Positions 4,889-7,144 of a stretch of DNA of 7,144 nucleotides are shown one piece after another. The position numbers and the translations under genes were made by a program. Source of the DNA: Nitrospirota bacterium (GTDB lineage: Bacteria > Nitrospirota > Nitrospiria > Nitrospirales > Nitrospiraceae); the NCBI GenBank assembly GCA_016195505.1, contig JACPZN010000166.1, positions 1 through 7,144 of the forward strand. The letters run 5' to 3'. The notes beneath the pieces are model-generated. The model ran no database searches. It was not told the origin of the DNA and saw only the letters and a program-made list of their open reading frames with translations. Position 1 is the first letter of the stretch, and each line of letters starts with the position of its first letter.

Positions 4889-6652
4889 ATGCTATCGTTC
4901 ATGAAGGTCTTTCTGCTGATTCTTGCCGCGCACGTGACGCAGTGGCCGCTGCGCACGCTGTTGACCGTCATTGGAGTTGCTCTCGGCGTGTCAGCTTCCG
5001 TAGCGGTACGGACGGCCAACGTTGATGTGCTGCGCTCGTTCGAGCAGGCGGTACTGACAGTGGCAGGCCCGACAACTTTGGAGATCTCAGGGGGCGAGCT
5101 GGGACTTGACGAACGGCTTATTCCCACCGTGAGGAACGTTCGAGGCGTCACATCGGCGTCTCCTGTGATCCTTCAAACGGCCGTCAAGATGAGCGAAGAC
5201 CAACAGGGGCAGGCCGTCCAAGTGCTCGGGCTGGATCTCCTGGCCGAGATCGATTCACGAGGGTTTCGCCTCAGTCAGCAGCCGGCAGAAAACCAGCTCG
5301 AGGCGATGCTCAATCCGGAGACTATACTCTTGGGACGGAAGCTGGCAGCCGAGTGGCATCTGTCGGTAGGCGACCGAGTCGAGCTACAGATTGGGCCGCG
5401 GCGGATCATGTGCCGGGTTACAGGAATCCTACAAGAGGCATCCGATCGAACGTCATCCTGGGATCGCCTTGCGGTGATGGATATCGCTGCTGCGCAGATC
5501 ATATTTGGAATGGTCGGGCGACTGGATCGGATCGATCTCATGACCGATGCGGAGAGGCCAGTCGAAGAAGTGGCGCAAAATGTGCGCGCCGTGGTACCGC
5601 CCCATATCACAGTCGAAAGACCGTCGAGCCGAACAAGACAAGTGGAGCAAATGGTGAGGGCGTTTCGTCTCAATTTGACGGTGCTCAGCTGGGTGGGGCT
5701 GTTGGTCGGCATGTTTCTGATCTACAACACCATGGCCTTTGCGGTCGCGCAGCGGCGGCGAGAGATCGGAATCTATCGAGCCATTGGGATGACACAGTTG
5801 CGTGTGGCGGGTCTCTTTCTGGCTGAAGCCGGCTTGTTTGGATTGCTCGGTGGAGTGGTTGGGAGCGGAGCGGGCATGCTGTTGGCTCAGAAACTGATCG
5901 CGCTCCTCAGTCGAACGATTTCGGATCTCTATGTTCCGGTTGGGATCGGAGCGGGTGATCTTTTCGGAACGAGCCAATTTTGGGAAATCTCGTTCGAAGG
6001 CATTCTGATTGGGTGTTGCGTCTCCATGATCGGAGCGATTGGGCCGAGCCTGGATGCAAGCCGGACGGCAACCGTGCGGGCATTGGCTCCCGGTGATTAC
6101 GAAGCCAGCCAACAGTTGCGGGTGGGTGTGCTGGGCGTGATCGGACTGGGGCTTCTCACGATGACGGGACTCTTGAGTCTGGCGGGACCCGTGAGTGGAG
6201 TTCCCGTTCTGGGGTATCTCGCCACACTCTGTTTACTGGCGGGACTGGCCTGTCTTGCGCCGCTCTGTGTCACTGGATGGCGGCAGCACCATCGGTGGGA
6301 GACTCGCAGATCTGTGGTGCAGGGAGTAATCAGGGCAATTGCGATTGATCACGCGTCACGCAATCCCGGGCGCAATGGGGTAACGGTTTCCGCCTTGATG
6401 GTCGGGCTCGCGATTATGATCGGTGTGCTGGTCATGGTCAGAAGTTTCCGGCATACGGTGGAATTGTGGGTCACCGATACTGTGATCGCAGATCTGGTGG
6501 TGGCGCCGTCGATGTGGCTGCGCGGGACGGAGGCGGGAAGTATCGGACGCAGCCTTCCGCCGTCCTGGCTGGCGATTCTTTCCGCCTGCTTGTTTCCGAA
6601 GTGTTGGCCAATCGACTTGGGGTTCACGAGGGAGCGTCGCTTGAGATCATGA
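4889..6652 (+). pseudogene. FtsX/MacB-type ABC permease, first part of a frame-disrupted gene
   Basis: A two-repeat permease of the LolE/YbbP-like class, which works with a LolD-type ATPase to move substrates from the outer leaflet or periplasm. Seen: membrane segment at about 20-40 (LLTVIGVALGVSASVAV); a large MacB-type periplasmic domain (about 42-260); then FtsX segments at about 264-286, 305-340 and 369-389 around AQRRREIGIYRAIGMT. Two linking membrane segments follow (about 412-434 and 437-461), and the second repeat opens near 495-517. The family-like sequence runs to SLPPSWLAILSA (6553-6588), after which the frame becomes nonsense and stops at 6652. Full-length relatives are roughly 800-850 residues. 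Start: ATG 4889, with ATG 4901 also possible; neither has a clear ribosome site. The likely ATPase partner is encoded at 2912-3610. Confidence 0.88.
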
Positions 6653-7144
6653 CACCGGAAGGCGCCAAGCGGTTTCCCGTCGTCGCCGTGTTTTACGACT
6701 ATTCGACCGATGGAGGGAAACTCCTCATGGATCGGCGGCTGTATCAATCGCTGTGGCATGACGAGCTGGTCACGGTCTTTCCCGTGTATCTATCGGCCGG
6801 AGCGGATGTCGATCAAGTGAGACAACGGATCGCAGCGAAGTTGAGCGAGGCGAACGGCGGTGGGCTCCCACCGCTGGTGATTAGCAATACCGAACTGCGA
6901 AAGGAAATCCTTGAGATCTTCGACCGGACGTTCCTGCTCACCTACGTGCTCGAAGCCATTGCCGTCATCATTGCCATGCTCGGCATCGTGAATACGCTAG
7001 TGACCTCTGTGCTGGAACGGCGAAGGGAATTTGCCACACTGCGGGCGATTGGCGGCAGCGCGGGCCAGATTAGGCAGCTAGTGTTGTGGGAAGCCGCCTA
7101 TCTCGGCATTGTCGGCATCGCGCTGGGGCTCGTCGGTGGTGGGC
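6571..7144 (+). pseudogene. FtsX/MacB-type ABC permease, second part in another frame, cut by the window end
   Basis: Continuation of the 4889 gene in the frame whose codons start at 6601. Seen: LLVSEVLANRLGVHEG (from about 6586), then IMTPEGAKRFPVVAVFYDYS and DRRLYQSLWHDELVTVFPVYL, the end of the second periplasmic domain; then the second FtsX domain with YVLEAIAVIIAMLGIVNTLV, the cytoplasmic ERRREFATLRAIGGS, and LWEAAYLGIVGIALGLVGGG up to the last base. ERRREFATLRAIGG mirrors QRRREIGIYRAIGM of repeat 1. The frame is open to the window edge; the last membrane segments and the C-terminus lie outside. The upstream edge given is where family resemblance resumes, not a start codon, and no ribosome site is seen there. 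Confidence 0.85.

Noticed and set aside
4723..5151. Long N-terminal extension of the LuxR-type frame (open to 5151)
   Set aside because: It mirrors the start of the permease gene, has a Ser/Thr/Arg-rich non-protein-like composition, and a strong ribosome site marks ATG 4722 instead.

Overview
The window looks like chromosomal DNA from a moderately GC-rich Gram-negative-type bacterium. The protein style (FmdB tail, FtsX-type permease, stand-alone LuxR-type regulator) reminds me of Nitrospira or another Nitrospirota member, but that is an impression, not a demonstrated assignment. There is no rRNA, tRNA, CRISPR array, insertion sequence or clear prophage.

Left half, all on the minus strand and read right to left. 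First come comF (competence-type phosphoribosyltransferase, 2748-1930) and an fmdB-type zinc-ribbon gene (1926-1582), three bases apart and served by a good promoter near 2790-2814. Next is a second strong promoter (1531-1558) driving a small excisionase-type helix-turn-helix gene (1490-1275), mraZ (1259-819) and a RusA-type Holliday-junction resolvase gene (ending at 216). mraZ normally opens the division and cell-wall cluster; here it sits between an HTH gene and a resolvase gene instead. Positions 1-215 hold no gene I can support.

Right half. A LolD/MacB-type ABC ATPase (2912-3610) overlaps the start of a class 1A dihydroorotate dehydrogenase gene (pyrD) by four bases. That pyrD is broken: about 95-98 bases are missing near 3917-3922, which shifts the frame and removes the catalytic cysteine segment. 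A 92-residue LuxR-type DNA-binding protein (4722-4444, minus) converges on pyrD with two bases between the stop codons. It diverges from a large two-repeat FtsX/MacB-type permease gene (4889 to beyond the window end) across a 166-bp region with a perfect 9-bp inverted repeat built on GTGCAC. The permease is also broken, by a second internal deletion with a frame change near 6577-6592; its second half continues in another frame to the window edge.

How the genes may work together: the ATPase and permease probably form one transporter of the LolCDE/MacB class (extraction or export of lipoprotein, lipid or peptide), although pyrD and the opposing luxR-type gene lie between them. The permease as printed could not make a normal protein. 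Two frame-breaking deletions within 2.7 kb mean either an assembly problem or real decay. I found no convincing new biological system. The most unusual intact arrangement is HTH-mraZ-rusA, and the best regulatory candidate is the luxR-permease divergent region.
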